Assembly: GCF_964355755.1 (NCBI RefSeq) | Contig: NC_092678.1 | Coordinates: forward strand, 85,922 to 149,921 | Source: Antedon mediterranea | Lineage: Eukaryota > Echinodermata > Crinoidea > Comatulida > Antedonidae | DNA: 64,000 nt | Direction: 5' to 3' | Part shown: positions 62,101 through 64,000 of the stretch, in pieces | Numbering within the stretch: position 1 is the stretch's first letter | How the letters are laid out: every line of letters begins with the position of its first letter | Program-made: the position numbers and the translations under genes | Notes under the pieces: generated by a model | What the model was told of the DNA's origin: nothing | Databases searched by the model: none | Seen by the model: only the letters and a program-made list of their open reading frames with translations

Positions 62101-64000
62101 TTCATGCACAAAAGTAATTGTAAAAGGATCTAAACTACTCTACTTCACGTACGATGTGCCAGGGTTAAAGGTCAGGTCACACGTGTCCGCAAGACCAGCG
62201 TCATGGTAACATCAATTTTGGTGAAGTGACGACGATGGGTTTTGAAAGGGAATAAAAACAAATGAAAATATAAGTCAATGAAAAAGTATTAAGTGAAAAG
62301 TAAAATTTAATAATGAAAAATAAAATGAGGATAAAATTTAATTATTTAAAGCAAAATTTCTGTCTGTTTATCTGTAATTTTAATAATAATCTCAATTATT
62401 TTTAGTAACTTAATTTACCAATAACAATATTCTATGGAAACAATAAGAATATTATCATAGTATTATACAATGTCAATATACAATATACATAAGATTTATA
62501 AGCCAACATCTGGCTAGTTAAAGGAATAACAAATTTGGATACATGAACATGGAAAAAGTTTAAATCATGAATATCTATAAATACAACTGTAAACAAAGAA
62601 CAAGTTTGATTATTTTTACAAAAGTATTAAAACTACAATGTATTAACTAAAATCCATCAAACATTCTATACAAATCATAAATGCAAACTAATCTAGTTAA
62701 AATTGATATAAAATGAATAAAGAAATCAATGATGAAATCACAGGGAATCATTTAATATACAGTATTCAAAATTTGTTGTTTTGTTTTTGACGTTATCAAA
62801 TTTTTCTTTTTCTTTAAGTTAGTTAAGATGTTTTAAAAGGTACCAAGCTTGATTAGCTCCGGCTATATCTTGGCTACCTTTTTGTATTGATTAATTGTTT
62901 GATACAATAAAGAAGAACTGAATTTAATATATATAATAACATCAAAATGAAAATCTTATTGGGCAAATAAAATGAATATGGCATAAGCATGTAGTTTATG
63001 TAGTATTAGTTGGGGCTAGCAAAATGAATAAGCTAGGCAAATACAGTTTAACCTTGAAATATTAAGTGAGATAAATAAATCGTACCCTTTTAAGTGGTGG
63101 TGGTCGATTACCCTTGCGGCCCTGCAAATCCAACATGTCTACTGCCGATGCTGGTGGTGATACTGCCCTCAAGTTCTTAGTAATTTGAACGCTGTCCTCT
63201 ATCAACGTCGGAAGTCCAAGTAATTCTCTCGTTTTGTCTTTTAAAATCTGATGATCATGCAAACCACCGAGGGAAAACTTTACAAAAAAAACCAAGAATA
63301 GTACAACCATTAAAAACGTAATTTAATAATATTTACTCTAAAAACATCTCTTGAATGTTTCAAAATGTAATTAATCTGTTTCGAATTGACTTACCAAAAT
63401 AACTTTCCAAAGTAAAAGAAGGACCTTTTTAATAGGAAAGTGAGGAGCGTGGCCGCTACAGAATTTAGTAACCATGTTGAATAAGATAATGGCAAGGGAA
63501 TCGTCCTCTCTGATTGGCTGACCTGTAATGAAATCAACAAAAATTTTAACTAAAACTCTTTAAACTAAATGTTTGTAAGTTAGAAGTATGTTACTTAGGG
63601 CCCGTTTATACAACACGCTAAATCAACACGGTTGTACGTTGGCGTGTTGAATAAACAGAAATGGATTGCGTGTAATTACTAAACCCACTGGAAAGGCTAG
63701 GGGATTGACCTTTGTCTGTGAAAACATGCATATAGGCATGTAAAGTAAGAAGGGTATAAACACATCCTTAGTTGTGCTTACCTATTTCACATTGTAGATT
63801 TGTGCGCAGTTTCATTTCTTCTTCACTATCCCTGCTGCTGCTGCTGTCCTCTCTCCGTAATGTTTCCACCATTATATAAAGCAGACTCAATATTACTCTG
63901 AAAACACCAATAACAAATGCTATATATAATATATACTTAAAATGGTTACACCAGAATAATGATAATATTTAATTTTCTTACCTAAGATCTGAACTATCAA
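56188..64000 (-). CDS. STRIP: Striatin-interacting protein (STRIP1/2, FAM40), 5' end outside window
   Basis: Visible exons: 63982-64000 (partial), 63782-63897, 63395-63522, 63086-63277, 61387-61565, 61213-61278, 60180-60243, 58813-58884, 58550-58624, 58200-58297, 57747-57873, 57421-57521, 57260-57326, 56877-56981, 56545-56749, 56188-56453. All phases agree. Landmarks: FSLGGL, an acidic linker ([17 protein letters not shown]), SLPWTPKVR, the conserved DUF3402 region ([77 protein letters not shown]) and [11 protein letters not shown] near the end. Known role: scaffold of the STRIPAK complex linking PP2A, striatins and GCKIII kinases, which opposes Hippo signalling. Vertebrates have two paralogues; STRIP2 lies next to SMKR1. 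A single invertebrate pro-orthologue is likely. Confidence 0.97.
57050..57195. repeat. 23-31 bp repeat with TACTGTGTACAGTA palindrome, about 5 copies, STRIP intron
   Basis: AGAGCTAAGATACTGTGTAC plus AGTATTTAG is repeated five times with length variants; three units carry an extra ATTTA(C/G). It ends about 65 bases from the donor of the exon at 57260. Intronic. Confidence 0.9.
58095..58297. repeat. Two-copy about 101-bp duplication covering most of a STRIP exon and its donor
   Basis: About 90 bases of exon 58200-58297 (from GGCATTTCTTCTGGGAGTAC to TGCTGCTAGTAAAAT) with the flanking donor CCTTGTA(C/T)TTACGGC occur a second time at 58092-58188. The exon-linked copy has GTAAGT and the decoy has GTAAAT. 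The decoy copy lacks the exon's first bases. Confidence 0.92.
58871..60090. repeat. 47-bp repeat, about 26 copies, spanning a STRIP acceptor
   Basis: The minus-strand unit is GTTAATGAACTTTATGTCC, AAATTGTTTTGTAG, then CATCTATATGTATC. The last part is the start of the exon at 58813-58884 (HLYVS). Copies are almost perfectly identical. The exon-linked copy is leftmost; the other 25 acceptors precede it in the transcript. Confidence 0.98.
60285..61215. repeat. 71-bp repeat, about 13 copies, spanning a STRIP donor
   Basis: The minus-strand unit has TTTCAAGTTGATAG (last 14 bases of the exon at 61213-61278, which has GAAAG), the donor GTAAGACTACATTC, and intron containing TTAATACATTAATATTTG. Copies vary mainly at aaaacta/aaagcta. 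All keep GTAAG. Confidence 0.97.
61566..63085. other. 1.5-kb STRIP intron
   Basis: AT-rich intron between exons 63086-63277 and 61387-61565. No tandem array, open frame or recognised element is seen, in contrast to the neighbouring introns. Confidence 0.6.

Overview
This 64 kb window is AT-rich, intron-dense animal nuclear DNA carrying eleven protein-coding loci. Nine are assigned to well-known conserved families by hand-assembled exons with consistent reading phases. The best guess is an invertebrate deuterostome, probably an echinoderm or close relative. The proteins are closest in my recollection to vertebrate orthologues, human-like gene neighbourhoods are kept, and the window is full of AGGCCT-type words and short non-autonomous transposons. 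The species cannot be fixed from sequence alone.

Layout from left to right. (1) 1-3373, minus strand: 5' end of an EEA1-like endosomal tether with two C2H2 fingers. (2) 3741-5943, plus: an unassigned tandem C2-domain protein sharing a short promoter with (1). (3) 6469-10473, minus: RUVBL1 (pontin), nine exons, 456 aa. (4) 13932-18371, plus: CCDC146, 14 coding exons. (5) 19066-32042, minus: GSAP, 22 coding exons, tail-to-tail with CCDC146. (6) 36117-37358, minus: intronless TRMT10C (mitochondrial RNase P subunit). (7) 40006-44107, minus: CRBN (cereblon), ten exons, 437 aa. (8) 44678-47977, plus: DNAJB9 (ERdj4), divergent from CRBN, with a 1.3 kb open reading frame in its last intron. (9) 48727-51479, minus: NRF1. 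(10) 54216-54609, minus: SMKR1-like small lysine-rich protein whose first coding exon is just ATG. (11) 56188-64000, minus: STRIP1/2, 5' end outside the window. CCDC146-GSAP and STRIP-SMKR1-NRF1 keep the order and orientation I recall from human chromosome 7.

The most unusual property is the tandem repeats. At least eleven loci consist of a unit straddling an exon-intron junction: a piece of exon, a complete donor or acceptor site, and a short piece of intron. They range from 2 to about 26 copies, next to one authentic exon in EEA1-like, the C2 gene, RUVBL1, CCDC146, GSAP (three), CRBN (two) and STRIP (three). The introns therefore contain long runs of identical decoy splice sites. Other arrays are purely intronic.

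Mobile DNA includes a 553-554 bp MITE present twice in opposite orientations, one copy nested inside a second inverted-repeat element; a tRNA-derived SINE; a truncated LINE inserted in a GSAP minisatellite; and a GC-rich fold-back complex at 12.3-13.7 kb. No CRISPR array, rRNA or functional tRNA gene was found.
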